Shown: positions 1 to 12,400, numbered from the stretch's first letter. The stretch is 64,000 nucleotides of DNA from Cladorhizidae sp. MBARI D1340-BT2 (GCA_028752905.1 JAQNBH010000011.1:19913909-19977908); one strand, 5' to 3'. Notes: generated by a model not told the origin, from the sequence alone. Translations and numbers: made by a program.

Positions 1-960
1 TTTGCTAATTTTGAAAAGATTGTGCGATTTAAGACAGTTTTCACTATAAATGCTCAATAATGTTCAAATTAGAGCAAAATACAGCTAAAAATGGAGATTT
101 CACACCAAAATACATTTTCTGTCAATTAAAGAGGAGTTCCATAATGTTGAATAGTAACACGTGCATATTTTAGCAATTTCAGAGTTTTTGCTTAAAATGT
201 ATTACGGTTAAAATTGGAGATTTCTCACCAAAAGACGTTTTCTGACATTATAAGAGTAGAAATAGTTCCATAATGATGAAAAGGAAGCTAATTTGCCATT
301 TTGAGCGATTTCGACACAAAACGCACCCAAAATAGAGCTTGTTTCGTTAAAATCAGATTTCTCACCAAAAGACGTTTTCTGTCGTTTAAAGAGTAGATAC
401 AGTTCTATAATGTTGAAAAGAAAACTAATGTGCCTAATTCAGTTAATACTCCAAAAGCTCAAAAACGTCCCAAATAGATTTATAGCTTTTTGGGGGTTAA
501 AAAGACGTGTTCTGTCATTTAAAGAGTAGAAACAGTTCCATAATGTTGAAAGGGAAGCTTATTTGCCATTTTGACTAGATTGAGCGATTTCAGACAGTTT
601 TTCCTCAAAACGCACTAAAACGTCCTAATTGTCGCAAAATTGCGGTTAAAAACAGATTTCTCACCAAAAGATATTTACTTTCGTTTAAAGAGTCGAAACA
701 GTTCAATATTGTTGAAAAGAAAGCTGTGCCCATTTTGACATGAATGCGATTTTTTTATCAAAACGCTCAAAAAAGTCCACCAATAGAGCTTTCGGTTAAA
801 AAGGGGAGCTTTCTCACCAAAAGATATTTTGTCAATTAAAGAATTCTATAATGTTCAAATGGAAGCTAATTGCAAGTATGAGCGATTTCAGACTGTTTTT
901 CCTTAAAATACTTAAAAACGTCCCAAATGGAGTAAAATAGAGATAGATTTGTCACTAAAA
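1..960. repeat. Degenerate satellite, left block
   Basis: AT-rich diverged tandem repeat. Each unit carries the same ordered phrases: TTTAAAGAGTAGAAACAG, TTCCATAATGTTGAAAAGG, TTTTGACAAGATTGAGCGAT, CCTCAAAACGCTC and GATTTCTCACCAAAAGACG. The TTCCATAATGTTG anchor appears near 139, 265, 403, 536, 693 and 844, so spacing is about 125-160 bp. Units differ by many indels, which indicates an old array. Short open frames here are accidental. The block is the left half of one array that continues at 1837, split by the inserted element at 961-1836. Confidence 0.85.
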
Positions 961-1836
961 TGTGATAGGATCTGACAAAAGGGACCTTTCGTAGAAATTT
1001 TGAAAATTGAGTTATTGATGTTAGGACAAATAACACACAATTGCCTATTGAATGGAACAAAAATTAGCTCTTAATTCCATTCTAAACCAAAGATATGAAC
1101 CTCAGAATGTAAGAGGATTACAGCATTCATTTCGAGAAAACGCGGTTTGAAAGGGTTTGCTTACTAATCTCCGTGCACCTCCGCGCACGCTTAGTTCGAT
1201 TTCTGAGGTAAGAAGAAATGCTTTTTTTGTCTTGTTTACGGAGCAAGGACTACGCTGTGTGTGTGTGAACAGGTAACTTTTAAGACCATTGTTAGTGTGC
1301 GAGTAACAAAAATAATAATAATAAAGAGTGAGAAAACACACACGATGTTTATCTAGGTAATGCTCAGCTAGTAGCTAGCTAATGCCCAACTGGTACTTAG
1401 CGAATGCTCCACCAGAAGCTAGCGACTGCTCGGCCTGTAGCTAGCGAATGCTCGGCCTGTAGCTAGCTTCCTGTGCACTTGGAGACGCCATATTCACAAA
1501 AGTTCTTTTTAACGCGCATTAACGAGGGACTTTCCCCTTTCTAACGAGGGTTTTTTCCCCATTCTTCCGTATACGCAAGCAGTATTCTCTCAATTGCCCT
1601 CGCGTTACATACAAACGTAGGTCCGTCCACGTTTGACCAGCCATCTTCTAACAGCACGCTTGCATACAAGGAAGCAAGCAGAAGGTTCAAAACTTCACAC
1701 AGAGGTAGAGGAAGGATAGTAGATACCTGTAATACAAAAAAAAATTTTTTCTCAAAGTATGACTGCTAGACTATTTTTGGTTATAGCACAAAACTGTTTT
1801 TTCTACGAAAGGTCCCTTTTGTCAGATCCTATCACA
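961..1836. mobile_element. Non-autonomous DNA transposon with 37-bp perfect inverted ends
   Basis: Positions 961-997 are the exact reverse complement of 1800-1836. The left end begins TGTGATAGGATCTGACAAAA and finishes CTTTCGTAGAAA. The 876-bp element cuts the flanking satellite. Removing it together with a duplicated AA rebuilds the satellite phrase CACTAAAATATGTTTTCTG, so the target duplication may be only about 2 bp. The interior has no convincing transposase frame and contains a short tandem tract at 1362-1470. The end core GATCTGAnAAAAGGG also occurs in the ends of the element at 16793-18484. I cannot assign a superfamily. Perfect ends suggest a fairly recent insertion. Confidence 0.88.
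1362..1470. repeat. Short minisatellite inside the TIR element
   Basis: About four diverged copies of a roughly 27-bp unit containing TAGCTAGCGAATGCTCGGCC. It lies wholly within the inverted-repeat element at 961-1836. Confidence 0.7.
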
Positions 1837-4310
1837 AATATGTTTTCTGACATTTTAAGAGTAAAACAGTTCCATGTTGAAAAGGAAACTAATTTGCCAT
1901 TTTGACAAAATTGAGCGATTTCAGACGGTTTATCCTCAAAACGCTCTAAATCGTCCCAATTGGAGAAAAATAGAGTTTCTTTCGTTAAAAACGGAAGATT
2001 TCTCACCAAAAGACGTTTCCTGTCGTTATAGAGTAGAAACAGTTCTATAATGTTGAAAATCAAGCTATTTTGACAACAAAAAGAGTTATTCCTCAAAACG
2101 CTCAAAAAAGTCCCATATGGAGCAAAATAGTTTCTTTCGTTAAAAAAGGAAGATTTCTCACCAAAAGACGTTTCCTGTCGTTAAAGGGTAGAAACAGTTC
2201 TATAATATTGAAAATCAAGCTATTTTGACAACAAAGAGAAAGTTATTCCTCAAAACGCTCAAAAACGTCCCAATTGGAGCAAAATAGAGTTTCTTTCGTT
2301 AAAAACGGAAGATTTCTCACCAAAAGACGTTTCCTGTCATTAATAGAGTAGAAACAGTTCAATAATGTTGAAATGGAAGCTAATGTGCCTATTTTGACAA
2401 GAAAGAGACAGTTAATCCTCAAAACGCTCAAAATAGAGCTGCTTTCAATTAAAAAGTATATTTCTCAACAAAAGACGTTTTCTGTCATTTAAAGAATAGA
2501 AACAGTTGAATAATGTTGAAGAAGAAGCTACTGTGCCATTTCGACAAGATTTAGCGATTTCACTCAAAAAAGTTCCAAAATAGAGCAGTATAAAACGGAA
2601 GATTTCTCACAAATCGTTTAAAGAGGTAAAAACATTTCTATAATGTTGAAAAGGAATCTAAAGTGCCCATATTAACAAGAATGAGCGATTTCAAACAGTT
2701 TTTTGTCAAATTGAGCAAATTAGAGCTTCTTTCGGTTAAAAATGGGAGATTTCCCAAGACCTTTTCTGTCGTAGAAACTGTTCCATAATGCTGAAAAGTA
2801 ACGTGCACATTTTGACAAGAATTTGCGATTTCAGACAGTTTTTCTTTAAAACGATTAAAATAGAGCTATCAGTTAAAAGGTCTCACCCAAAGAGTAGAAA
2901 CAGTTGTATAATGTTGAAAAGGAAGCTAATCTGCCCATTTTGACAAGAATAAGCGATTTCCGGGTTTTTCCTCAAAACGCTCAAATACGTCCCTGTTGAA
3001 GTTGTTTTCTGTCATTTGAAGAGTTCCATTATGTTGAAGAGGAATCTAGTGTGCCATTTTGACAAGATTTAGCGATTTTGTACGGTTTTTCTTAAAAAAC
3101 GCTCTAAAAAGTACCAATTGGAGCAAATTAGAGCTTTTTTTGGTTTAAAACAGATTTCTCAACAAAACACAGTTACTCTCATTTAAATAGGTACAAACAG
3201 TCCATAATGTTGAAAAGGAACCTAAAGTGCCCAGATACAGTTTTCTCAAAACGCTCAAGCTTCTTTCAGTTAAAAAGTGGAGATTTCTCCCAAAAAGACG
3301 TTTTCTGTCATTTACAGAGTACAAATAGTTCCATAATGCTGAAGAGGTAGCCGTTTGGAGCGACTTGAGACTTAAAATGCTCAAAAACGTACCAATTGGG
3401 AGCTTCTTACGGTTAAAAAGCGGAGATTCTTCACCAAAAGACGTTATCTGTAGTTTAAAGAGTAGAAACAGTTCCATAATGTTGAAAAGGAAGCTAGTTT
3501 GCCCATTTTGAAAAGATTGAGCGATTTAAGACAGTTTTTTCTCAAAATGCTCCCAAAAATCCCTAAGAGCGACATTTATCATTTAAAGAGTAGAACAGTC
3601 CTATAATGTTGAAATGGAAGATAATTGCCTATTTTGACATTTATCATTTAAATAGTAGAAACAGTTCTCTAATGTTGAAATGGAAGCATTTTGACAAGAA
3701 TGAGCGATTCGGGACAGTTTTTGCTCAAAATGCTCAAAAATGTCCCAATTGGAGCAAAATAATCTTTCGGTTAAAACTGCAGATTTCTCAACAAAAGACA
3801 TTTACTGTCATTTAACGAGTAGAAACGGTTTCATAATGTTCAAAAGGAAGCTAATGTGCCAATTTTTACAAGAATGAGACTTCTTTAGGTAAAAAAGTAT
3901 TGATTTCTCACCAAAGACGTTTAAACTGTAGAAACTGTTCCATAAGGAGGCTAATTTGCCATTTTTACAAAATTGAGCGATTACAGACATTTTTCCCTCA
4001 AAAAGCTCCCAAAATAGAGATTTCTCACCAAAATACATTTTCTTTCATTTAAAGAGTACAAAGAGTTCCATAATGTTGAAAAGGAAGCTAATGTGCCAAT
4101 TTTGACAAGATTGAGCGATTTCAGACTGTTTTTCCTCAAAATACACTAAAATATCCCAATTGTCGCAAAATAGAGGTTAAAAAGGGAAGATTTCTCACAA
4201 AAGCCGTTTAATAGAGTAGAAGCAGTTTCATAATGCTAATTTTGCCAAGAATGAGCTATTTCAGACAGATTTTTCTCAAAACACTCCTATTGGCTCTTTT
4301 TTTATAACAA
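1837..4310. repeat. Degenerate satellite, right block
   Basis: Continuation of the 1-960 array, with the TTCCATAATGTTG anchor recurring near 2042, 2200, 2358, 2512, 2636, 2791, 2907, 3200, 3330, 3471, 3671, 3830 and 4068. Spacing is commonly 115-175 bp, with a canonical spacing near 158 bp around 2042-2358. Several copies are truncated. The open frames on the minus strand are by-products of the repeat. The array ends near 4310. Confidence 0.85.
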
Positions 4311-4377
4311 AAATATATCGTTGGGGGAAAAGTTACTGACAAAATGTTTTTAACCTATAGTAGCCGTTGCAAGACCT

Positions 4378-4479
4378 CTTGTTCTCTTGCAAGAAGGGTG
4401 AGTTCAGATTATCATACCAGAAGTAACACATCTTGTTCTCTTGCAAGAAGATGAGTTCAGATTACCATACCAGAAGTAA
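4378..4479. repeat. Local tandem duplication, about 54-bp period
   Basis: Two adjacent copies (4378-4426 and 4432-4479), each starting CTTGTTCTCTTGCAAGAAG and ending CATACCAGAAGTAA, with a few differences. The rest of 4311-4914 shows nothing I can assign. Confidence 0.8.
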
Positions 4480-4914
4480 GCAGGTAAGCTTTGTATTAGA
4501 TAATACCTTTATTAAAAATAAATTTCCGATAACAATCATCATTTGATATCGAGCCAATGGGAGAAGTGGAGCACCATTGAAGTTAAGGCGATGCGAAGGT
4601 GATGTGATAGTGATTTCATACTTAGATGTATTAGTGGCCTGATCATCTTGGTGCATTTGTGGTTCTAACTGCAAGTGTTGAGATGCTGCCTTGAGACCTA
4701 GTGCTCCAGTACTAACAGAATGTATATAAATTATCTGAAAAATGAAATGTTTTGTTGTGTGAAATTCTGAAATTCAGAAATTAACACTATATTCAGAAGA
4801 ATACAAAATATTATAAAAGTTTATTCTAAGCAATCTGCAAGAAGAAGAAGAAACATCAAGGAAGGAAGTCATCCAGACCATTAGCAAGACTTTAGCTATT
4901 CCTCCTGTGTGAGA

Positions 4915-5410
4915 TGTTGCATAGAATCCTCCAAACTTCCCAAACTGGCCACCCAAAGAGTTCTAATCATAACTGTGGCCAATGTTGGACTATCATGGTG
5001 CAAGTATGGCCAATTGTACTCATCATGGTGCGAGTGTTTTCAACATCTGGTAAGCAATGTGGTGGGAGGGATAACTGCAAAAACTTTAGCAATAAGATTC
5101 TAAGATTGCCTAGGATAAAATCTCACTATATGTGCGGAGGTGGGGGGGGGGGATTTTTTCCACGGTTATGAATTTTCACACTATTTGTCATAACTTTTTG
5201 GTTCTCCATTTCTTGTAAGTTATTTTGAGGACAACTGTAGTGAATTTGCTGCTCTTTCTAAATCTATAGGTTTGTGCATAGCTACTTCCTAGGTCGATAA
5301 TTATGGTAACTTGATTGACTCATTTCTCTGCGCTTTGAAGTTGAGCTTACCCACTTTACTGTGGAAAATGCATTGACAGAATCAACAAATCATCTGTCAC
5401 AAGGTGCATG
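4915..5410. repeat. Dispersed repeat, copy A
   Basis: About 0.5 kb that recurs in the same orientation at 12401-12920. Both begin TGTTGCATAGA, share TGGCCAATGTTGGACTATCA and TGGTTCTCCATTTCTTGTAA, and end ATCTGTCACAAGGTGCATG. Homology stops sharply on both sides, as expected of a mobile or dispersed unit. I see no inverted ends and no long reading frame, so its class is unknown. A poly-G run near 5142-5152 is peculiar to this copy. Confidence 0.8.
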
Positions 5411-5718
5411 TCCTTGATGGTGAGCTAGGTCAGAGCATCATCTTTAGAGGAATGAGGTAAATGTCATTGTAACTCTAATGATGCAATGTCATGCGGATGC
5501 AATGTCATGGGTCAAAAAAAAATTTTTTTTTTTGTTGTCCTGGATGGATAACAAATGCCAATCTCAATAGGTTGGTTTCTTTGCTAGTTAAAATAATTTT
5601 GATTTTGTAAGTTGGATCTGCCTTGAATCCAGTTTGGAGTTAATGCTCCAGGATTTTTGGCCTTGTATGACAGATTTACATGTATTATTATTCCAATATT
5701 ATTATTTCTTTGTTTTAG

Positions 5719-5800
5719 AGATGATTGCTGTCCCTTCTGCTGTAGTGCTGATCATCATTGCAGCCATTTCGATATTGTTTATTGTGATATTTAAAATGTG
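5719..5800 (+). CDS. Candidate exon encoding a transmembrane helix
   Basis: An 82-nt segment with a good acceptor before it (TTTGTTTTAG) and a good donor after it (GTAAGAAATA). Read with two leading bases, it encodes 26 residues including AVVLIIIAAISILFIVIF, a single hydrophobic helix followed by lysine, as at the cytoplasmic face of a type I membrane protein. It ends with two bases of a split codon. The next candidate exon at 9591 supplies the third base in frame. No upstream ectodomain exon is recognisable in the window, so the protein family is unknown. The intron to the next exon would be about 3.8 kb. This is an inference from splice signals and hydropathy only. Confidence 0.5.
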
Positions 5801-7074
5801 GTAAGAAATATTTAGTATACCATCCCAAATACGACTACTGTACAGTTTTATTGAGCTTCTCCTAGGCATTCCATTACTGACATTGTCATTCCATAATGTT
5901 GCAATGAAATTGTAAGCCAGAAATGCAATGAAATGGATATGAAGCATGCAAGAGTAGGATTTGGTTTAATACTTACATCCATTGTATTGTGTCGGACCAA
6001 GAATCTAGCACAGGATGAATTGCTCTGTGAGCTATTTAGTTTCCAAATACTCTATCGGAATTGTAGACATGTGGGTGGGACTCATTGGAACTGTGAGGAA
6101 CCTACCCTGTTTGTAGACAGGTATCTGCTTAAACATACAGTAATGTTATGCAAACAAGGTATAGGTGTTCTACAGATATCTAACAGTTTGAGGGCTATTA
6201 TAGTTATTTTGAAACCAGGTGCTGGGTGTATCCATAGTCTTTGGTTGCAGTGGTAGCTAGAGTTTGATAACTGTAATACTGACTAATAGCACATTATGAA
6301 GCCTGCTGGGAATGCAACACAAGAATTGGAATGCATTCAGGCCTTCGGTAATAATGCCAGAATAGTTTTTAGATGCCACAACATAGAGTTTCTACATTGC
6401 TACATAATAGATACATTAAATGTTTGTCACGAGTCATTAAACTTGCAATAAAATAACACATTGGCAAGTATTTACTGGTTGTCGTGGAAGTCAATTTATA
6501 GACTAAAATGTAGTCCATTCAGTTGACATCATACGATTTTATATCTTCCATATTCTTCAGAGTATAAGTAGTACCTACTAATATGCAGAGATTTTGTTGG
6601 TTGGTTTGTATGCATATGTGCTGCATGAATGTTGGGCAGTAGAGGTACACTTCTATTCAAGGAATAAAAAAGTTATCCCCTTAGAGGATTTGCGACAGCC
6701 TCCTTCTACATTGTAGTTGGGGAACTCCACAAACAAACAGCAGAGAAGAAGAATGACTAATGACTCGTAGCATTAGTAAAATACTTTATCCAACTTTTAA
6801 CTTCTTGTACGCTCTAAAAGTCAGCACACACCATACTTTGTTATTATTGTTATCTTTTTGCTATCAGAATTGGCCCCTTAGTAGTGGGTCAGCTACAATC
6901 TCTTTCAAGTTCTCAGTAACAAATGCGCAAGAGAACTAAACAGCAGAAAATACTGTCTTGATGATCCTTGCCCACATTTTACACAAATATGACATGCATT
7001 GGGGAAAATTTGGAGCCTTCTGCAGCTGCTACTAAAATTGTTGTGATTGTAAGCAAGATAACTGAGATAGAAGA

Positions 7075-7140
7075 TACATACATAGCTAGATATATACCTA
7101 GATAAATAGCTAGATACATACCTAGATACAAAGCTAGATC
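7075..7140. repeat. CTAGATA-type simple tandem tract
   Basis: Imperfect alternation of AGCTAGATA and ACCTAGATA phrases over about 65 bp. Confidence 0.75.
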
Positions 7141-8130
7141 TTGAAGATTTATTTAAAGGTTTTTAATTTTTTTAAAGTGAAGTCTGCTAGTTTAAAAGAT
7201 CTCAAAACACATTGGAAGAAACTAATAGAAGCTGAAATTACTCTTTGATCTACTAAAGAGTTGTCAACATGAGTTTTGGCTGAGTATGAATATTTTTTTT
7301 TAATGGTTTGTCTGGCTGCCATTTTAAAAAGTGGGTAGAGCTTGATGATACTTCCTAGAAATATTGCAAGAATTTTCCCCCACTATTAAACGAGATAACT
7401 TTGCTTGTCATTAACACTACAACTCCACCTCCTCCCCACAATGGGCCACCCATCAAGACCAAGATAACAGACCAAGTAATTAAGGCCTACAAATGCAAAT
7501 GTAGGTTCATGATGAGGCAATCTGTTCCATTGCACTACATGGTTCAAAATATAATATTCCCTAAACAAGATTGAGCTTTGTCTTAATTCCACCATCAATG
7601 GAGAGCAAATAGCTACAGTTAGTCTCACACACATGAACAGCAATCACAACTGAGTTACATCTGGAACCCAGTAACAAAACGAATGGACTATAAGCTGCCT
7701 ATATTTGCTAGCAAACTACGAACACAGCCTCTGGAATAAATTGTTTCATAAACTGAACCTTGATCCAAGCAGCAAACATGGAAATGGTATCTTCTCCCAT
7801 TCTAAACAAGTCAAGCAGAGCTCATGTCAATTATGTTATGGCCTTCACATAGCGGAACCTTCCCATAGTGTTCCCCGGTGGCACAGAGGTTTTGGGTATA
7901 TAGTTAGAATTTTAAGGCACTTAAATCTTTCAACCACATGACTTGGAAAAATTGGTAAGTTAAATCGTCGTTGCCAAGCTATGGAACACATACAATAGAA
8001 AAATATAAACTTGAAGATTTGTATCAGATTTTCATCAATTTTAATATTCAAGTGTAATGTATGAGATGATAATTAGAACATTCTGATGATACTGACATTC
8101 TTCGCATTGAAAATCTGAAATAAATAACAA

Positions 8131-8230
8131 TAACCTTCTCAATAATGAAATTGAAATATACTCTCTCGACATTTCCACTAGATGCTCTAGCAGGAATGAT
8201 GAGATGCTAAGACTTGTGTGAGCCTGTTAT
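8131..8230 (-). repeat. Dispersed 100-bp repeat (diverged copy)
   Basis: Homologous to 18669-18768 in the same orientation. Both carry CTCTCGAC, GATGCTCTAG or TATGCTCTAG, GCTAAGACT or ACTAAGACT, and TGAGCCTG. On the minus strand the better copy reads GATGAAGGCTAGAGC followed by GTCGAAACGTCGAGAG. This resembles the conserved halves of a hammerhead ribozyme, as found in Penelope-like retroelements, but it does not match strictly. This copy is more diverged, with GGAAAT where the other has CGAAAC. Confidence 0.5.
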
Positions 8231-9590
8231 CCACCATATGATACAAGCCACACCCTGGCACATGCATCCAGCATGAGAACCAGATCTGGAAAAAATTGTA
8301 AAGATAATAGCAATTATAAATGAAATATTATAACATTTCAAAAGAATCAATAAATAAATATTATTAACAACTAAAAAGACATGCTTGACATGCTTGATAT
8401 AACTAAGTTATCTAATATTTATATCTGTTCATCCTACATTCATAGTTGAACAACTCAATAGCAGCAACACTGTTACAATTTTAAAACTATTTTAAGCAGC
8501 AGATAATGGCTTCAATATAAAAAAACAGGAACAAGTGTTTGACTATCATTTGCACTCAAAACAATTCTTGTGGTCTGCTTCCAATGAATTGCTTTGGTTA
8601 TGGTTAGTGTGCCGCTCTCTGTAATCATTTTGAAAAACCTCCCTGCAGTTGGTTTCTAGACATTTTACTTTTATATATGTTTCTGATTTAGCCATGAGTT
8701 GGATTTGCGACTGCCGATGGGTTTATAAACACACATGCTTGTTCTAAAAGGAAATGGTGATATAATGTTCCCAGGGAGAAAACCCCAATGTTGGGTCCTA
8801 GATAATGCTGCTGGCCCACTACTCTAGACAAACAAACAACCAGTTCTCTATTACAACTAGTTCTCTCTACAACCCCGGGTGCACAAGGGAGAGGAGAATG
8901 TTATGTTGGTCAGTTATATTTGGGGGGTTTCAAATTATGCTTGTGATTTTTTCTCCTCTTCTTCCCCGATAATGGGCCTCCATCAGGTCCTGATGGGGCT
9001 TCTAGCCATCCCATTGTGCTGCCAGAGTTGGGAAGTGACTCATGAAAACTTATAGATGCATGTGCACCTACCTAGATTTAACTCAAACCACTAATGATGT
9101 AGTTCAAGACAATGCATTTGAAACGTATTGGACAAATTATTGAGTATGTACGGGCTTAATTTGTTTGGATTCAGATGCAAGGGGGGAGGAGAATACAACT
9201 TACAGCAAGAATGATATTAGTTTGATCAAATCAACAGTAGGTGTGGTCCCAACTAGCACATGCTATAATTATTATTAATTTCTATGAGCCAGATGAGCAA
9301 GAAGGGAAATCTGAGTAAAGAAAATCATTCTGTTGCTCAGCTGTACCATAGATTTCCCCCCCTTAAATAGAAGTGGAAATTTGTAGCTGCCACAGTGACC
9401 TCCTGTACTCTGCAATCATTACCCACAATAGTATATAAAGACTTACTAGATTTGCATGAATATTTCTGTTCACATTAAGAATTTGATGCTTTATACAGCA
9501 AAAATAAACCAGCAAACTTACTTGTCAGTTTATCTGTTTCTGTGATTGCTGCTGCTTTTCTGACTGTTTTCTTCTTATTCTCATTGACAG

Positions 9591-9631
9591 GAGCACATCA
9601 ACCAACAAGCATAATTTGATCTTCATACGAG
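9591..9631 (+). CDS. Candidate small exon, juxtamembrane part
   Basis: A strong polypyrimidine tract and acceptor (CTTATTCTCATTGACAG) precede a 41-nt exon that keeps the frame of the transmembrane exon and reads WSTSTNKHNLIFIR. Two donors are possible: GTGTGA at 9632, which leaves phase 1 and joins in frame to the exon at 10211, or the stronger GTGAGT at 9634, which does not. Choice of donor decides whether this three-exon model holds. Confidence 0.35.
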
Positions 9632-9942
9632 GTGTGAGTTTTACAATTTACATTAGAATGTTAGCTCTCACTAAATATATTGTGGAGGCTAATCAACATT
9701 GTTGGTCAGACTTCATTGATCTTTTATTTTTCTGATTTATACTCGTGTGTATTCCAGAACCATATATTATATATTACCATAGAACTATGTCTATTATAGT
9801 GAAACCCTCAATTTGGGGAACATCTACAATCTGTAATCCCTCTTTACATGCAGTCTACAATGTAACATTTACATGTATTTGTAATGGTGCAGCTGGAGCC
9901 AATGGGGCACTGCAGGCATACATGCTGTACTTTATCACTAAT

Positions 9943-10035
9943 TCAGGGATTAAGAGTTTTGATCTATATATACCAATACCATGTGTGATATATTATTATT
10001 AATTCAGGGATTAAGAGTTTTGATCTATATAGTGA
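9943..10035. repeat. Tandem duplication, about 59-bp period
   Basis: The phrase AATTCAGGGATTAAGAGTTT followed by TGATCTATATA occurs twice, near 9941 and 10000. A small frame over 9745-10002 ends just before the second copy and is not supported as a gene. Confidence 0.8.
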
Positions 10036-10210
10036 GGGACCCATACCATACATATTCTTTGGAAGTTGATTGGGATATTGATGAAACCTCTGGATAAAGT
10101 TTCCATGTTTTGAGTAACAGTCTCAAGTCAATTTGGCAGACATGCATAATGTTGGTTGTGTCATTGTACACCACTTAACATTCTCTCTCCCCTAAATATT
10201 TTGGCTCAAG

Positions 10211-10518
10211 AAGAAGTGATAAAATTAACCCAGTCCTCTGATGGCAACTCAAGTAACTGTAAGAAGGATGAAGTTGTTGAGGACACACATTCACATTCTG
10301 ATAGTGCAATGCCTAATCAGAATCTTGATATTATGAATGATCAATCCGAGTGTTTTTCTGTGAACTTGGATCAGTCAGAAGAGCCGACTACTTCAATGAA
10401 CTGTGAAGGCAAGGAGGATACAGCAGCTTATACATGTATGTGCAAGGGACATTTGCAGCAGTTTAATGACCGGTGGATGATATCATTTCTTGCCGAGAGA
10501 AAGATAATTACAGACTGA
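10211..10518 (+). CDS. Candidate terminal exon, acidic cytoplasmic tail
   Basis: An open segment preceded by CATTCTCTCTCCCCT and an acceptor CTCAAG, and ending in TGA at 10516-10518. If joined to the 9591 exon it continues as EEVIKLTQSSDGNSSNCKKD and runs about 102 residues rich in Ser, Asp, Glu and Asn. It has no recognisable domain, consistent with a disordered cytoplasmic tail. A possible alternative donor (GTATGT) lies near 10435, so the last residues may be intronic. The codon content is less AT-biased than the surrounding sequence. I do not recognise the family. Confidence 0.45.
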
Positions 10519-11160
10519 GTCTATTCATGACTGTTGCTTAGTGGCCCTGAATATGTTGCTCTACTGACCGGGCCACTTCCTTTTTCAGTTTGAAACGTTC
10601 TTGGCGGCATGATGACTAGAGTTTCCAATATCATGCAACTCCTTGTCTCAACTTTGACAGTGATTCATGTAAATCCGTGTTTTCTGTTTTCGATAACAGT
10701 CATAATTCTGCCATAGTTGATTCAATTTAATTTTGTTTGATGTCATTTGAGAGCTCTTCTAGTGTTCTCTGATAGGAGGAAGTTAGATTTTTAGTTACTG
10801 TAGGCAATACCAAGCTATGGTCATTAGAAGAAGTGCCTTTGGGTCTTAATTGGCTTTTGAGGGTACCATGATTTAATTATCTGGGCTCGAGGAACCAATT
10901 CCATTCTGCTCAAATGCTGGCAGCCTCAGAATCAATTTGAGCCTTTGATCCCACCACAGTGGGAAGCTATGACTTTTTCCACAGATGAGGTGCATTTTTA
11001 AGTGACGTTGATGTTGCTACGTAACTGTATCTTCTAAGAAAATGTGCCGATGTAGATATTCAACATATCAGTAGAGAGCACACAGAATAAGGAATAAGTA
11101 ACAATAATTTTATGGTATAAAAATTACCTACACTGAAGTAAGGAAAAAGTTACGGTGTTA
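10519..11160. other. No gene seen
   Basis: AT-rich sequence after the possible stop codon. I could not find a clear polyadenylation signal or any repeat. Confidence 0.5.
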
Positions 11161-12400
11161 GCTTGTGGCTTGGCCCGTTCAGTTAGACAACTTCTGCTGG
11201 TCTCAGGCAGTTGTTATGTACCAGGACTGCTGCCTTGCCCACTCTGTGTGTCTGCCATCTGATGCCAGGCATGCTGCTCAGCCCATGTGGTTGTGGTTAG
11301 GCTCCCGCCGATGCATGCATGTCCTGATGTCCAACACATTGTGTTCATGGGTGGTCACCCATTTGGTGCATTGGGTTAGCATGCTGCATGTGCCTTGCAG
11401 AGGTACATATATGCACGATCTGCCTCCTAGTGCAATGGGTTGGTACAAGGCTGTTGCATTGAGTTTTACTTGGCTTGCTGTCTGGCTCATCGAGTACTGT
11501 GGCTTATTGCATGGAGCATTACCTATTTGCACACTTACTTCCTGGCTAGTTGGGTTAAGGCACTGCATGTCATGGGCTTATAGTTTATCTAGGCCAATCT
11601 GCCACTGCCTGCATATGAGCATGGTAAAACTTCATCACTGCCACTTGCCTTTGGTGGTGATTGTGCAGCTAACCATCTAACGACAGTCCTAATCCACCAC
11701 ATGATAATTTAGCTAATTCCGCGAGACAATACTGCTTTAAAGTTACAATTGCACTAATCGAAACCGCCTACAGGTTACTGGGGACAATCAATTCTGGTTA
11801 AGTTATCAAACAATACGAGAGAATTAAAATCTGCTTTTCTCAATTTTGCCCAAACAGAAACAAAGTTCCTTCGATCAAGGACAGATTCCAAGAGCCAGGT
11901 AATTGGCTAACCCTCTAAAAATAGTTTGACATGGTAAGGGTACTGAGACTGCCGCTGAGAGTAAGGAAGAGTTGGAATTTAGCATCAGCCATAAACAACC
12001 TTGTAAGGGAAGAAGCTGATGCTGATGCTACATCAGGGAAGACTAGCCATTGCTCCTGGAGACAGAAGTCCGTGATCCCCGAATATGCCATGGCAGGCCA
12101 AGCAAATTTGGAGTTGATATACTTTGCTTGATGTCTAGCTCAGTGAATAGGTATGTGGATATTGCTGACTGTTAATTTGGTGGCTGGCAGCCTACTCTTG
12201 TCACATAGGGCGATTGTCTGGCTTGATTCTTGGCATGTGAGGCTTGCTTACTGGGTAGCACATGGGATGGTATATATGGCTAACTTTCTTTGCCATGCAG
12301 TTTCATACATGGTTAATGGCTTAGAAAATTAGAAACATACATACTTGTTGCTTGGCTTGGCTTAGCTTGGCTTGGTAGTTCATACAGTTGCACTGTGGTT
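11161..12400. other. T/G-rich low-complexity stretch with a unique centre
   Basis: 11161-11690 and 12130-12400 are rich in GGCTTG, GCATG and TGGTT phrases and look like degenerate simple sequence. They leave long open frames on both strands (for example 11165-11680), which I do not regard as genes. 11691-12130 is unique and shows no supported coding region. A TTGGCTTGGCTTAGC tract lies near 12350-12375. Confidence 0.5.

Larger units (their letters stand above)
5801..9590 (+). other. Putative intron or intergenic stretch
   Basis: No coding region can be supported here. Short open frames near 5933-6256, 7386-7643 and 7705-8051 have no family-like motifs. The stretch holds a CTAGATA-rich tract at 7075-7140 and a dispersed repeat at 8131-8230. 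Otherwise it is AT-rich single-copy-looking sequence. Confidence 0.5.

Noticed and set aside
1803..2431. Similar minus-strand peptides repeated in the first 4 kb (RKRLLVRNLPFLTKETLF)
   Set aside because: Repetition comes from the satellite unit; frames are short and broken between units.
5933..6256. 107-codon frame
   Set aside because: No family-like motif or splice context, and AT-rich sequence within a probable intron.
7386..7643. Minus-strand frame with a QWNRLPHHE phrase reminiscent of LINE C-termini
   Set aside because: Only one short phrase matches, and there is no adjoining reverse transcriptase or tail.
7860..7910. SINE- or tRNA-like phrase GGTGGCACAGAGGTTTTGGG
   Set aside because: No B box, no cloverleaf and no second copy that I can see.
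11165..11680. 171-codon frame on the plus strand with an overlapping 96-codon minus frame
   Set aside because: The sequence is T/G-rich and low in complexity (repeated GGCTTG/GCATG), and the translation is Trp/Cys/His rich without any domain.
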